From Ruania alba (GTDB lineage Bacteria > Actinomycetota > Actinomycetes > Actinomycetales > Beutenbergiaceae): a stretch of 64,000 nt of DNA. The position numbers and the translations under genes are program-made. This document shows, in pieces, positions 1 to 9,508 of this stretch (position 1 is the stretch's first letter; the number at the start of each line of letters is the position of its first letter). The stretch covers positions 1,150,387-1,214,386 of the forward strand of contig NZ_FNTX01000001.1 of assembly GCF_900105765.1 (NCBI RefSeq), written 5' to 3'. Below the pieces are notes generated by a model. It did no database searches. It was not told the origin of the DNA and saw nothing but the letters and a program-made list of their open reading frames with translations.

Positions 1-141
1 AACAAGATCTTCACCGGCGAGGTGCGCGAGGCGCTCGCGGAGAACCCGGACCTGGTGGACTCCCGGAAGTGGTTCCGGCCAGGGCTGGAGGCGATCAGCG
101 CCGAGGTGGAGCGGTTGCTGCGGTGGTACGCGGGCGGCTGA
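1..141 (+). CDS. C-terminal fragment of a gene, possibly a class II aldolase
   Basis: The frame is open from the first base of the window and ends at TGA 139-141, giving 46 residues that start NKIFTGEVREALAENPDLVD. The pattern of a short helix with ALAENPDLVDSRKW followed by an amphipathic helix rich in Glu and Arg resembles the C-terminus of class II fructose/tagatose-bisphosphate aldolases, but no catalytic residues lie in this part. The reading frame is secure because it is followed by a strong hairpin. The family assignment is an inference from the tail alone. Confidence 0.5.
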   Translation, partial: NKIFTGEVREALAENPDLVDSRKWFRPGLEAISAEVERLLRWYAGG

Positions 142-154
142 GCATCGTCGCTTG

Positions 155-195
155 CGGTGTGATTCCGATGTACCTGATAGGTCGGAATCACACCG
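155..195 (+). terminator. Perfect 14-bp inverted repeat, likely terminator of the upstream gene
   Basis: CGGTGTGATTCCGA at 155-168 is the exact reverse complement of TCGGAATCACACCG at 182-195, with a 13-base loop. It begins 14 bases after the stop of the partial gene. There is no T-run, which is common for actinobacterial terminators. An operator for metH is the alternative. Confidence 0.6.
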
Positions 196-262
196 GAGCG
201 TGCATCAGCGCCGGTGAGATCCCGCATCCCAGACGTGGAGCCGACCTCGGGGCATCGATCCC

Positions 263-268
263 TACACT
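263..268 (+). promoter_or_regulatory. -10 element TACACT of metH, leaderless arrangement
   Basis: TACACT fits the actinobacterial -10 consensus TANNNT and ends six bases before the metH ATG at 275. This puts the transcription start at or next to the A of ATG. No Shine-Dalgarno sequence lies in front of the ATG, which agrees with a leaderless transcript. No good -35 is visible. Confidence 0.5.
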
Positions 269-274
269 TTTCCC

Positions 275-3200
275 ATGCGCCCACCTCGTTCCGCCGCCCT
301 GCTCGAGACCATGCGCACCCGGGTGGTGGTCGCCGACGGCGGGATGGGCACGATGATCCAGGACGCCGGGCTCACCCTGGAGGACTTCCAGAACCTCGAG
401 GGCTGCAACGAGATCCTCAATGTCACCCGCCCCGAGGTGGTCGAGTCCCTGCACGATCAGTACTTCGCCGTCGGCGTGGACTGCGTGGAGACCAACACCT
501 TCGGCGCGAACGCCTCCAACCTCGGCGACTACGACATCATCGAGCGCATCGGTGAGCTCGCCGAGGCCGGCGCCGTGATCGCCCGGCGCAGCGCCGAGAA
601 GCACGCCACGCCCGACCACTCGCGCTGGGTGCTCGGCTCGATGGGCCCGGGCACCAAGTTGCCCAGCCTCGGGCACGTCACCTACGCCTCGCTGAAGGAC
701 TCCTTCGCGCAGCAGGCCGCGGGCCTGATCCGTGGCGGCGCGGACGCACTACTCGTCGAGACCAGCCAGGATCTGCTGCAGACCAAGGCCGCCGTGAACG
801 CGTGCAAGCAGGCCCAGGTCGAGACCGGCCTCGAGGTGCCGATCTTCGCCCAGGTCACCGTGGAGACCACCGGCACCATGCTGATGGGCTCCGAGATCGG
901 GGCCGCTCTCACCACGCTCGCCGCCCTGGGCATCGACGCCATCGGCCTGAACTGCGCCACCGGGCCCGCCGAGATGAGCGAGCACCTGCGGCACCTGTCC
1001 AAGCACTCCCCGGTCCCGGTCACCTGCATGCCGAACGCCGGATTGCCGGTGCTGGGCAAGCACGGCGCCGAGTACCCGCTCACCCCGGAAGAGCTCGCCG
1101 CCGCGCACGACCAGTTCACCGCCGAGTTCGGCCTCTCCCTCGTCGGTGGGTGCTGCGGCACCACACCGGAGCACCTACGGGCGGTCGTGGAGCGCGTCCG
1201 GGGGAGGGCCGTCGTCGACCGCCACCCCGAGCCCACGCACGGCGTGGCGAGCCTGTACGCGCACACCGACTTCGACCAGGACGCGGCATTCCTCGCCATC
1301 GGCGAGCGCACCAACGCCAACGGCTCCAAGGCGTTCCGGGAGGCGATGCTCGCGGAGAACTGGGACGAGTGCGTGCAGATCGCCCGGGCGCAGACCCGCG
1401 ACGGTGCACACCTGCTGGATGTGTGCGTGGACTATGTGGGGCGCGACGGGGTGGCCGACGTGCGCAGCGTGGTCTCCCGCCTGGCCAGCGCCTCCACGCT
1501 GCCGCTGGTGATCGACTCCACCGAGCCGGCCGTCATCGGCGCCGGACTGGAGCTGGTCGGCGGGCGCGCCGTGGTGAACTCGGTGAACTTCGAGGACGGG
1601 GACGGCCCGGACTCCCGGTACGCGAAGATCATGCCGCACGTGCTCGAGCACGGTGCCGCCGTGGTGGCGCTGACCATCGACGAGGAGGGGCAGGCCCGCA
1701 CCGCCGAGCACAAGGTGGCGATCGCCTCCCGCCTCATCGACGACCTCACCGGTACCTGGGGGATGGCGGTGCAGGACATCATCGTCGATACCCTCACCTT
1801 CCCGATCGCCACCGGGCAGGAGGAGACGCGCCGGGATGCGATCGAGACGATCGAGGCGATTCGTGAGCTCAAGCGCCGCTACCCGGCCGTGCACACCACC
1901 CTCGGCGTCTCGAACATCTCCTTCGGTCTCAACCCGGCCGCCCGGGTGGTGCTGAACTCGGTGTTCCTGCACGCCGCCGTCGAGGCCGGGCTCGACTCGG
2001 CGATCGTGCACGCCGCGAAGATCCTGCCGCTCGCGCAGATCCCCGAGGAGCAGCGCCAGGCCGCCGAGGACCTGGTCTGGGACCGGCGCGCCTACGACGG
2101 CGACCAGATGACCCACGACCCGCTCGCGCACCTGCTCGAGGTGTTCTCCGGGGTGGACTCGGCCGCGCTGAAGGACGCTCGCGCGGCCGAGCTGGCGGCC
2201 CTGCCATTGGACGAACGCTTGGCTCGCCGCATTATCGACGGTGAGATGAAGGGGTTGCACGACGATCTCGACGCAGCGCTGGAGCAGGGCTGGAAGGCGC
2301 TCGACATCGTCAACGACCAGTTGCTTGCCGGGATGAAGGTGGTCGGCGAACGGTTCGGCGCCGGGGAGATGCAGCTGCCGTTCGTGCTGCAGTCCGCTGA
2401 GACGATGAAGACCGCCGTGGCTCACCTCGAGCCGCACATGGAGAAGGTCGAGGCAGGCGAGGGCAAGGGCACCATTGTGCTCGGCACCGTCCGTGGGGAC
2501 GTGCACGACATCGGCAAGAACCTCGTCGACATCATCCTCACCAACAACGGCTTCACGGTCGTCAACATCGGCATCAAGCAGCCGGTGTCGGCCTTCATCG
2601 AGGCCGCCGAGGAGCACAAGGCCAATGTGATCGGCATGAGCGGGCTGCTGGTGAAGTCCACCGTGGTGATGAAGGAGAACCTGGAGGAGCTCAACTCTCG
2701 TGGGCTCGCCGAGAAGTATCCGGTGCTCCTTGGTGGTGCGGCGCTGACCCGCGTGTACGTCGAGGACGACCTGGACGACGTCTACGACGGCGAGGTGCGC
2801 TACGCCCGGGACGCTTTCGAAGGGCTGCGCCTGATGGAGCCTTTGGTGCGGGTGGCACGGGGAGAGGCACCGGACGCCGTCGGGCTGCCGGAGCTGAAGA
2901 AGCGCCGGCATGCGAAGGTGACGGTGGACGAAACCCCGGCCGAGGATCTGCCGGAGCGCTCGGACGTGGCGACCGATAACAGGGTGCCGGAGCCGCCGTT
3001 CTGGGGAACACGGATCGTCAAGGGCATCGCGCTCGCGGAGTATTCAGCGTTCCTGGACGAGCGCGCGACCTTCATGGGGCAGTGGGGCCTCAAGCCCGGC
3101 CGCGGGGAGGGCGGTTCCTCGTATGAGGAGCTGGTCGAGACCGAGGGGCGTCCGCGGCTGCGTGAGTGGATGGCGAGGATCGCCTCCGAGGACATGCTCA

Positions 3201-3805
3201 CCCCGTCGGTGGTGTACGGCTACTTCCCGGTGGTCGCCGAGGGCGATGATGTGGTGCTGCTGCACCACGAGGGGCCCGACGGCGGAAGTGGCGGTGAGCC
3301 GGGGACCGAACGGATGCGTTTCACCTTCCCCAGGCAACGACGCGACCGGCACCTGTGCTTGGCCGACTTCGTGCGCTCGCGTGAATCGGGCGAGACTGAT
3401 GTGCTCGGGGTGCAGTTGGTGACTGTGGGGTCCGGGGTGGCCACGCACACCGCGCGCCTGTTCGAGGCGAACGCCTACCGGGAGTACCTGGAGCTGCACG
3501 GGTTGTCGGTGCAGCTCACCGAGGCGCTCGCGGAGTACTGGCACGCGCGGGTGCGCGGCGAGCTCGGGTTCGCCGGGGAGGACCCGGCCGATCTGGAGGG
3601 CATGTTCAAGGTGGACTACCGGGGCGCGCGGTACTCCTTCGGCTACCCGGCCTGTCCCGACCTGGAGGACCGCGCCAAGATCATCGAGCTGCTCCGTCCG
3701 GAGCGGATCGGGGTGACGCTGAGCGAGGAGCTGCAGCTGCACCCGGAGCAGTCCACCGATGCGGTGGTCTTCCACCATCCGGAGGCGAAGTACTTCTCGG
3801 TGTAG
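275..3805 (+). CDS. metH: Methionine synthase, cobalamin-dependent (MetH)
   Basis: Transfers a methyl group from methyltetrahydrofolate to homocysteine through bound cobalamin, the last step of methionine synthesis, in the cytosol. The 1176 residues show all four modules: an N-terminal homocysteine/zinc domain with NCATGP near residue 226 and GGCCGTTP near 291; a pterin-binding domain starting at IGERTNANGSK near 345; the cap and B12 domain with the cobalamin-ligating motif DVHDIGKN near 742 (DxHxxG); and a C-terminal SAM reactivation domain with GYPACPD near 1125. Length matches the family. The ATG at 275 has no Shine-Dalgarno but sits six bases after a -10 element. No cobalamin riboswitch fits in the 133-base upstream gap. 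Confidence 0.97.
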   Translation: MRPPRSAALLETMRTRVVVADGGMGTMIQDAGLTLEDFQNLEGCNEILNVTRPEVVESLHDQYFAVGVDCVETNTFGANASNLGDYDIIERIGELAEAGAVIARRSAEKHATPDHSRWVLGSMGPGTKLPSLGHVTYASLKDSFAQQAAGLIRGGADALLVETSQDLLQTKAAVNACKQAQVETGLEVPIFAQVTVETTGTMLMGSEIGAALTTLAALGIDAIGLNCATGPAEMSEHLRHLSKHSPVPVTCMPNAGLPVLGKHGAEYPLTPEELAAAHDQFTAEFGLSLVGGCCGTTPEHLRAVVERVRGRAVVDRHPEPTHGVASLYAHTDFDQDAAFLAIGERTNANGSKAFREAMLAENWDECVQIARAQTRDGAHLLDVCVDYVGRDGVADVRSVVSRLASASTLPLVIDSTEPAVIGAGLELVGGRAVVNSVNFEDGDGPDSRYAKIMPHVLEHGAAVVALTIDEEGQARTAEHKVAIASRLIDDLTGTWGMAVQDIIVDTLTFPIATGQEETRRDAIETIEAIRELKRRYPAVHTTLGVSNISFGLNPAARVVLNSVFLHAAVEAGLDSAIVHAAKILPLAQIPEEQRQAAEDLVWDRRAYDGDQMTHDPLAHLLEVFSGVDSAALKDARAAELAALPLDERLARRIIDGEMKGLHDDLDAALEQGWKALDIVNDQLLAGMKVVGERFGAGEMQLPFVLQSAETMKTAVAHLEPHMEKVEAGEGKGTIVLGTVRGDVHDIGKNLVDIILTNNGFTVVNIGIKQPVSAFIEAAEEHKANVIGMSGLLVKSTVVMKENLEELNSRGLAEKYPVLLGGAALTRVYVEDDLDDVYDGEVRYARDAFEGLRLMEPLVRVARGEAPDAVGLPELKKRRHAKVTVDETPAEDLPERSDVATDNRVPEPPFWGTRIVKGIALAEYSAFLDERATFMGQWGLKPGRGEGGSSYEELVETEGRPRLREWMARIASEDMLTPSVVYGYFPVVAEGDDVVLLHHEGPDGGSGGEPGTERMRFTFPRQRRDRHLCLADFVRSRESGETDVLGVQLVTVGSGVATHTARLFEANAYREYLELHGLSVQLTEALAEYWHARVRGELGFAGEDPADLEGMFKVDYRGARYSFGYPACPDLEDRAKIIELLRPERIGVTLSEELQLHPEQSTDAVVFHHPEAKYFSV

Positions 3806-4189
3806 GGACTGGGCCCTCGAGGCTGACGTACGCAGATGTCGGCTACGTCCACCGCATCCTGACCCACGCCCTGCGCAAGCCCTAGGAAGGGCCAGCGCCC
3901 GTGCTCTGAACGCACCGGTCGGCACCCCGGCAAGCCGTTCGAGACGACCACGGGGCGCGACCTGTCGAGCGGTCTGGTGACGAGCCGCCGGGACGCCGGT
4001 TGCGTTCGGCACGGATGTTCGATGTCAGTGGGTGCCGATGGGATGGTTCTATGCCGGCCAGCGACACCTGCAGTTGTTGCTCTGACGAGGAGAGTCTCAG
4101 GGTTGTCGACGGGCTGAGGCTCAGTGTCGGTGGTCGGTGGTGTACTGCAGATGAGCGACGAGGACGAGACCGCGAGGAGGTGGTCGTCG
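3806..4189. other. Intergenic region between metH and the HNH gene
   Basis: About 380 bases with no convincing gene. GGTTGCGTTCGGC near 3997-4009 matches the right arm of the dispersed palindromic repeat found intact at 34871, 40297 and 51905, so this may be a decayed half copy. Short in-frame extensions of the downstream gene begin at 4124 (GTG) and 4151 (ATG). Confidence 0.4.
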
Positions 4190-6013
4190 ATGGGTGAGGA
4201 GGCTTCGGTGCCTGCTGGGGCACCGATCGGTGCCCGCTTCCAGGCTGCCCGGCGTGCGGACCGGGCGAACCCTGCCTGGTCGTTCGAGACGGGGTGGTCA
4301 CAGGCTGCGGCGGTGGTGGCGGAGGCCGCAGCGGATGCTGAACTGCTTGCTCTCCTGGAGGAGGAGTGTGACGGCCGGACCACGCCGGACGAGGGGCTCC
4401 TGGTGGAGCTGGTCGCAGCCACGGACCGGTTGCAGAACCACCTAGCGGGTGTGCAGGCCACTTTCGTGGAGGAATTGCTGGAGCGTCGGCGCGGGTCGAT
4501 GGGGGTATCCCGCACCAGGGATGAGCTGGCGTTGCGGTTGGCGACCACGGGGTATGCGGCCGAGACCGTGGTGGCGCGTGCGGGGGCGTTGGCCGGTGCG
4601 CCGGATGTGGCTGAGGCGGTTCGGCGGGGTTGCCTGTCCCCCCGGAAGGCGGACCTGATCACGGAGGCCACGGACGAGCTGGGGTTGGCGCAGGCGCGTG
4701 CGGTGCAGCAGCATGCGGTGGTCTTTGGTGCCGATCACACGGTGCCGCAGTTGCGGCGTGAGCTGGAGGCAGCGGTGCTGGCGGTGGACCCGGCCGAAGC
4801 CGAGCGCGCTCGGGAGAAGGCGGTGGCTCGGCGGCGGGTGGTGCGTGAGCCTGCTCGGCATGGGATGGAGTGGGTGAGTGCGTTGTTGCCGGCGGAGGCT
4901 GCGGCGTGCGTGTACACGGCTGTTGATGGGTTGGCCGCTGATGGTGCGGCTGATGACGAGCGGACGGTAGATCAGCGTCGGGCGGATGCGTTCACGGGGG
5001 TGTTCGAGGAGATCCTGGCAACTGGTGCGACGGTGGGTGGGGTCGTGGTGCCCGATCGGCAGGGGCGTCGTCCAGTGGTGCGGGTCTCGGTGACCGAGCC
5101 GGTGCTGGCTGGTGATGAGCAGTCTCCGGCGGTGCTGCATGGGTATGGGCCGATCACGGCGGCGACGGCGCGGCGCCTGGCGGCTGGGGGAGTACTTGAG
5201 CAGTCGCGGTATGGCGGGACCGGTCCACCGGGCGCTGGTGGGACTGGCCCGCCGGGTGGTGCGGCTCGTCGTGGGTTGTTTGATCCGATGAATGAGGTGC
5301 TGCCGCCCGCGCGGGCACCGGGTGTGCCTGATGGGACGGATCCGGAACGCTTAGTGAACTGGGTGCATGCGCGCCTGGAGTGGGTGCGTCGACGCACCGG
5401 TGGTGGGGGTGCTCGCCACAGCAACACTGACACTGCCGACACTACTGACACTGCTGCTGCTGGTGCTGGGGATCCGTTGACTGTGATGGTCGGCGAGCTG
5501 GGGTTGGTGGCGTGTGATTCCTATGCGCCTTCGCGTCGGTTGCGGGATTTGGTGACCGGGCGGGATCAGACGTGCAGGTTTCCGGGGTGCATGGTGCCGG
5601 CGTGGCGGTGCCAGCTTGATCACATCGTGCCTTTTGATCCGCAGGTGCCAGCGTGGGCGCAGACGGTGGAGACGAATCTGCAGTGTTTGTGTGCCCATCA
5701 CCATCAGGGCAAGACGGAGCGGGTCTTCAGTGTCGAGCGGGACTCCCGTAGCGGGATCACGACGTGGCGGACCAGGACCGGGCATGTGTATACCCGGTTG
5801 CCCGAGCGGGTGGACCTGAGTGCCCTGACGGTGCAGCTGCGCCGGGACGCGGCTGCGATCTGGACGGGTGAGGATGTTGATGATGTGTTCTGGTGGGACG
5901 ATCCACCCGAGGACATGACACCCCCGCCGGTGCACCTGCTCGACGAACGCGACATCCTCCCCGGTGGTGACGTGCTCGAGGAGATCACGAACCAGCGCGG
6001 CAACGCCGCCTAG
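4190..6013 (+). CDS. DUF222 (13E12-type) HNH endonuclease-like protein
   Basis: A 607-residue protein with an N-terminal helical DUF222 region and a C-terminal HNH module near residues 455-515: CRFPGC, then LDHIVPFD, then LCAHHHQGKT, which supply the zinc/metal-binding Cys and His residues. Members of this family are multicopy in many actinobacterial genomes; their function is not established and nuclease activity is inferred. The ATG at 4190 is chosen because GAGGAGG at 4174-4180 lies nine bases in front of it; GTG 4124 and ATG 4151 are in frame but have no ribosome-binding site. A Gly/Pro-rich linker sits near residues 340-375. Codons end in G or T more often than in neighbouring genes, which may point to transfer. 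Confidence 0.85.
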   Translation: MGEEASVPAGAPIGARFQAARRADRANPAWSFETGWSQAAAVVAEAAADAELLALLEEECDGRTTPDEGLLVELVAATDRLQNHLAGVQATFVEELLERRRGSMGVSRTRDELALRLATTGYAAETVVARAGALAGAPDVAEAVRRGCLSPRKADLITEATDELGLAQARAVQQHAVVFGADHTVPQLRRELEAAVLAVDPAEAERAREKAVARRRVVREPARHGMEWVSALLPAEAAACVYTAVDGLAADGAADDERTVDQRRADAFTGVFEEILATGATVGGVVVPDRQGRRPVVRVSVTEPVLAGDEQSPAVLHGYGPITAATARRLAAGGVLEQSRYGGTGPPGAGGTGPPGGAARRGLFDPMNEVLPPARAPGVPDGTDPERLVNWVHARLEWVRRRTGGGGARHSNTDTADTTDTAAAGAGDPLTVMVGELGLVACDSYAPSRRLRDLVTGRDQTCRFPGCMVPAWRCQLDHIVPFDPQVPAWAQTVETNLQCLCAHHHQGKTERVFSVERDSRSGITTWRTRTGHVYTRLPERVDLSALTVQLRRDAAAIWTGEDVDDVFWWDDPPEDMTPPPVHLLDERDILPGGDVLEEITNQRGNAA

Positions 6014-6070
6014 CCCCTGGCCCCTGGCCCTCGGCGGGCTGCTCTCGGTTTCCGTTCTCGGTGTTCAGCT

Positions 6071-7084
6071 CTAGGTCTCGGTCGCCGTTCGTGGCACCGT
6101 CGTCCCGCGCACCACCAGCTCGGCGCCCAGCTCGCGGACCACGGGCTCGTCGGGCGCGGGGGACAGGGCGACCTCGAGCGCCATCGCCCCCATGGTGCGC
6201 AGCGGGAGACGGACCGAGGTGAGGTCGAAGTCACGGGAGACGGCGATGTCGTTGAATCCGGCCACGGCGACCTCCTCGGGAACACGCCGGCCATGATCGC
6301 GCAGCCACGACACCGCTCCGATGGCCATCTGATCGGCCGTGCCGACCAGAGCAGTGATCTCCGGGTGGGCCTCAAGCAGCTCGCCAGCCCCCTGATACCC
6401 CTCGTCGCGCGTCGGACCCCCGTGCCGCAGGTGTAGACGTCCACCGGCGCCTTCGACAGGTGCGCGAAGCCCGTCCAGTCGCTCGACGGTGGAACTCACC
6501 TCCGCCACACCCACCAGCACACCGATATCACGGTGGCCGAGGTCGACTAGGTGCCGACCTAGTTGGCGCGCCCCACCGACGTTGTCGACGAGCACCCGGT
6601 CGACATCGATGAGCGGATGACCGATCGCGACCACGCGCCCGCCACTGCCTTCGAATGAGCGGACGCGCGCCGTCATCCCTTCCGCGTAGCGCGCGTCCAG
6701 CAGACCCGAGCCGGCGATGACCACGATCCCGGTGCGGTGCGCCTGCAGCAGCCGGAAGTAGTCCAGCTCGCGGTCCACGTCGCGATCGGTGTTGCAGATG
6801 GTGACGAGTAGGTGTCGTTCCGTGGCGACGTCCTGAACCCCGTTCACAATCTCGGAGAAGTACGGGTCGTCCACGGTGCCGACGAGCACGCCGACCGTTC
6901 CGGGGTTGCCGGAGAGCAGCCCCTGCGCCTGTGCGTTCGGGACGTAGTCCAGCTCGTCCGCGGCTGCCAGCACCTTGACGCGCAAGTGCTCGGCCACGGG
7001 GTAGTCACTGCCGGAGAGCACCCGAGAAGCGGTTGGGACCGAGACCCCGGCATGGCGCGCGACATCACGCAGGTTCACGGCCAT
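6071..7084 (-). CDS. LacI-family transcriptional regulator
   Basis: A 337-residue repressor with the LacI helix-turn-helix at residues 3-25 (LRDVARHAGVSVPTASRVLS) followed by a periplasmic-binding-protein-like effector domain. The frame stays open upstream for 92 more codons, but only the ATG at 7084 places the HTH at the N-terminus as in the family. On the minus strand TACTCT (7091-7096) ends exactly six bases before this ATG, so the mRNA is probably leaderless. It is divergent from the transporter-SDR-DapA operon at 7254 and presumably controls it. The effector is unknown, probably a sugar or sugar acid. Confidence 0.92.
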   Translation of the reverse strand: MAVNLRDVARHAGVSVPTASRVLSGSDYPVAEHLRVKVLAAADELDYVPNAQAQGLLSGNPGTVGVLVGTVDDPYFSEIVNGVQDVATERHLLVTICNTDRDVDRELDYFRLLQAHRTGIVVIAGSGLLDARYAEGMTARVRSFEGSGGRVVAIGHPLIDVDRVLVDNVGGARQLGRHLVDLGHRDIGVLVGVAEVSSTVERLDGLRAPVEGAGGRLHLRHGGPTRDEGYQGAGELLEAHPEITALVGTADQMAIGAVSWLRDHGRRVPEEVAVAGFNDIAVSRDFDLTSVRLPLRTMGAMALEVALSPAPDEPVVRELGAELVVRGTTVPRTATET

Positions 7085-7253
7085 GGGACGAGAGTAGAGC
7101 ACCGCAGGGCGTGCTGCGGGGCGTGGGACGGTACCCGCTCGACGTGACGTCATTCGCACGGGCCCGCTGTGACGTCCCGGCACAAGCCGGCCTTGACGCC
7201 GTCGCCGTCTTCCCTTTACCGTCCTTCTCAAACCCCTAAGAAAAGGCTTTCTC

Positions 7254-8468
7254 ATGACGAGCTCCGCACCGACGACGTCGCGTGGGCGCTTCACTGCCCG
7301 CCTTGGCCCGGCCTTCATCACCGCCGCCCTCATGTTCGGTCCGGGCAGCATCGCCACCACGAGCTCCCTCGGCGCGCAGTTCGCCTACGACCTCGTCTGG
7401 GTGCCGGTCGTGGCCACGGTCCTGATGCTGTGCTTCGTGGATCTCTGTGTCCGGATCGGGCTCAGTACCGACGTCGGGCCTGTGGAGACGATCCGGCGGC
7501 GCTTCGGGCGTGTCGTCGCGATCCTCGTGGGGCTCGGGGCGTTCGCCGTGACGGCCAGCTTTCAGGGCAGCAACTCCGTGGGCACCGGGGCCGCCATGTC
7601 GGTGCTCTTCGACGGCAGCACCACGCTGTTTGCGGCCCTGTTCACCCTGCTCGCGGTGGGCTTCCTGTGGCTCCCGGCCTTCTACCGCCGTCTCGAGCGC
7701 GTGATGGTGGTGATCATCCTCGCGATGCTGACGATCTTCCTGGTCACCCTGGTGGTCTCGCAGCCTGATCTCGGCGGGGTGCTGCGCGGCCTGGTCCCGG
7801 GGATCCCGAGCGGCGCCTCCGCCCTCGTGGTGGGTGCCGTCGCCACCACGTTCTCCGTGGTCGGGGCGCTGTACCAGATCCAGCTCGTCCGGGAGAAGGG
7901 GTGGACGGTCGCCGACTACCGCACCGCGCGACGGGACGCGATCACCGGCATCCTCATCCTGGGCGGGCTCTCCTTCGCCATCATGATCGCCGCCGCGGCG
8001 GTGCTGCACCCGCAGGGCGTCACGGTCTCGTCCCCGGCAGACATGGCCTCCATCCTCGAACCGGCCATCGGCGGCTGGGCCGCCGCGCTCTTCGCCCTCG
8101 GCCTGTGGGCAGCGGCGTTCTCCTCGCTGATCGGCAACTCCACCATCGGCGGCAGCATGCTCGCCGGCGCGCTCGGGATCGAGCAAGGTGGGCTGAGCTC
8201 ACGCGCGGTCAAGATGTGCATCACCGTGGTGATCGTGCTCGGTGGGATCGTGGCAGTCACCTTCGGCGGGCTCCCGCTGCCGCTCATCGTGACCGCGCAA
8301 GCGGTGACCATCTTCGTGGTCCCGTTGATCGGGTTCGTCCTGGTCCGGCTCAGTCGCGCCCCCGAGCGCGGCGAGCTGCGGCTGCCGATCCCGCAACTCG
8401 TGCTCGCCATCGCCGGTGTCGTCTTCCTCGTCCTGCTCGCCGTCACCTACATCAGGAACCTGCTGTGA
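7254..8468 (+). CDS. Nramp-like transporter without the canonical metal ligands
   Basis: A 404-residue integral membrane protein with about eleven predicted membrane segments and the Nramp fold signature (GPAFITAALMFGPGSIATTS). In true Nramp metal transporters the first helix carries DPGN; here it reads GPGS (residues 29-32). The sixth-helix MPH motif is also absent; that region, near residues 199-220, reads FSVVGALYQIQLVRE. The residues that coordinate Mn2+/Fe2+ are therefore lost. It is the first gene of a tight operon with an SDR and a DapA-family enzyme, so an organic substrate such as a sugar acid is more likely than a metal. AAAAGG at 7241-7246 is the ribosome-binding site. Confidence 0.8.
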   Translation: MTSSAPTTSRGRFTARLGPAFITAALMFGPGSIATTSSLGAQFAYDLVWVPVVATVLMLCFVDLCVRIGLSTDVGPVETIRRRFGRVVAILVGLGAFAVTASFQGSNSVGTGAAMSVLFDGSTTLFAALFTLLAVGFLWLPAFYRRLERVMVVIILAMLTIFLVTLVVSQPDLGGVLRGLVPGIPSGASALVVGAVATTFSVVGALYQIQLVREKGWTVADYRTARRDAITGILILGGLSFAIMIAAAAVLHPQGVTVSSPADMASILEPAIGGWAAALFALGLWAAAFSSLIGNSTIGGSMLAGALGIEQGGLSSRAVKMCITVVIVLGGIVAVTFGGLPLPLIVTAQAVTIFVVPLIGFVLVRLSRAPERGELRLPIPQLVLAIAGVVFLVLLAVTYIRNLL

Positions 8469-9508
8469 CCGACACGCTGCCGATCGATACCCCTACCGAC
8501 GAGCGCACCCTCGAGGACCTGCTCTCCCGGCCCACCGAGGGAGTCGGTGCCGCGCTCACCGCACTCGGCGGCGACATCGTCATCCTCGGAGCCGGGGGAA
8601 AGATCGGGCCGAGCATGGCAATGATGGCCCGCCGCGCTCTGGACGCCGCGGGGTCCGACGCCCAGGTGATCGCCGTCTCCCGATTCTCCGACCCGGCCGG
8701 CGCGGATCTGCTGCGGGATGCAGGGGTCGTGGTGCACCGCGCCGATCTCGCCGCCCCGGAGTCTTACGCCGACCTTCCCGACGCGGCCGGGGTGTTCTTC
8801 CTCGCCGCGATGAAGTTCGGGACCACGAACGCCGAGCACCAGACCTGGTGGTCCAACGCGGCTATCCCGGTGCTCACCGCGAACCGCTACCGCGGTGTGC
8901 CGACGATGGTCTACTCCACCGGAAACGTCTACCACCTCACCCCGCTCGCCGGCGGCGGCTCGATCGAGACCGATACCCCGGCCCCGGTGGGGGAGTACGC
9001 CCAGTCGGCCCTCGCCCGGGAACGACTCTTCACCAACGCCGCCCACACCTGGGACACCCCGGTGACCATCTACCGGCTCAACTACGCCTGTGAACTGCGC
9101 TACGGCGTGATCGCCGACATCGCCGCCACCATGGCGGGCGGCGATGCCGTGGACGTCACCATGCCCGCGGTGAACGTGGCCTGGCAGGGCGACATCAACG
9201 CCTGGGCGCTGCGCTCCATCGGAGTGGCGGGCGTGCCGCCGCACATCCTCAACGCAACCGGCCCGGAGACCGTCTCGGTGCGCCGCCTGGCCGAGCTGCT
9301 GGGCGAGGAGATGGGGATCGAGCCTCGCTTCACCGGCACCGAGTCCGCCGATGCACTGCTCAGCGACGCCGGCCCGTGTCATGAGCTGTTCGGTTACCCG
9401 TCGGTGCCACTGCGCCGGCTGGTCCGGTGGGTGGGCCGATGGGTCGCCGACGGCGGACGGCAGCTCGGCAAGGCCACCAAGTTCACTCAGCGGGAGGGAA
9501 AGTTCTGA
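8465..9508 (+). CDS. SDR-type NAD(P)-binding protein, epimerase/dehydratase-like
   Basis: A 347-residue extended-SDR-like protein. The nucleotide-binding loop reads LGAGGKIGPS (residues 41-50). The catalytic Tyr is present as Y178 in EYAQSALARE, but the Lys expected four residues later is Ala182, so the YxxxK pair is broken. The GTG start at 8465 overlaps the stop of the transporter gene (GTGA). It lies between the Nramp-like transporter and the DapA-family gene, which suggests a role in converting a sugar or sugar acid. Substrate unknown; the missing Lys makes ordinary SDR redox chemistry uncertain. Confidence 0.8.
   Translation: MTDTLPIDTPTDERTLEDLLSRPTEGVGAALTALGGDIVILGAGGKIGPSMAMMARRALDAAGSDAQVIAVSRFSDPAGADLLRDAGVVVHRADLAAPESYADLPDAAGVFFLAAMKFGTTNAEHQTWWSNAAIPVLTANRYRGVPTMVYSTGNVYHLTPLAGGGSIETDTPAPVGEYAQSALARERLFTNAAHTWDTPVTIYRLNYACELRYGVIADIAATMAGGDAVDVTMPAVNVAWQGDINAWALRSIGVAGVPPHILNATGPETVSVRRLAELLGEEMGIEPRFTGTESADALLSDAGPCHELFGYPSVPLRRLVRWVGRWVADGGRQLGKATKFTQREGKF

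Noticed and set aside
142-274. Cobalamin riboswitch in front of metH
   Set aside because: The gap is too short, is partly taken by a terminator-like hairpin, and the metH message appears leaderless. No B12-box-like sequence is seen.
1175-2911. A 578-codon minus-strand frame inside metH
   Set aside because: It is a codon-position shadow rich in His, Val and Leu with no domain.
7239-7252. AGAAA-AGGC-TTTCT as LacI operator before the transporter gene
   Set aside because: It overlaps the ribosome-binding site and arms of five bases are easily found by chance; there is no second copy near the regulator.
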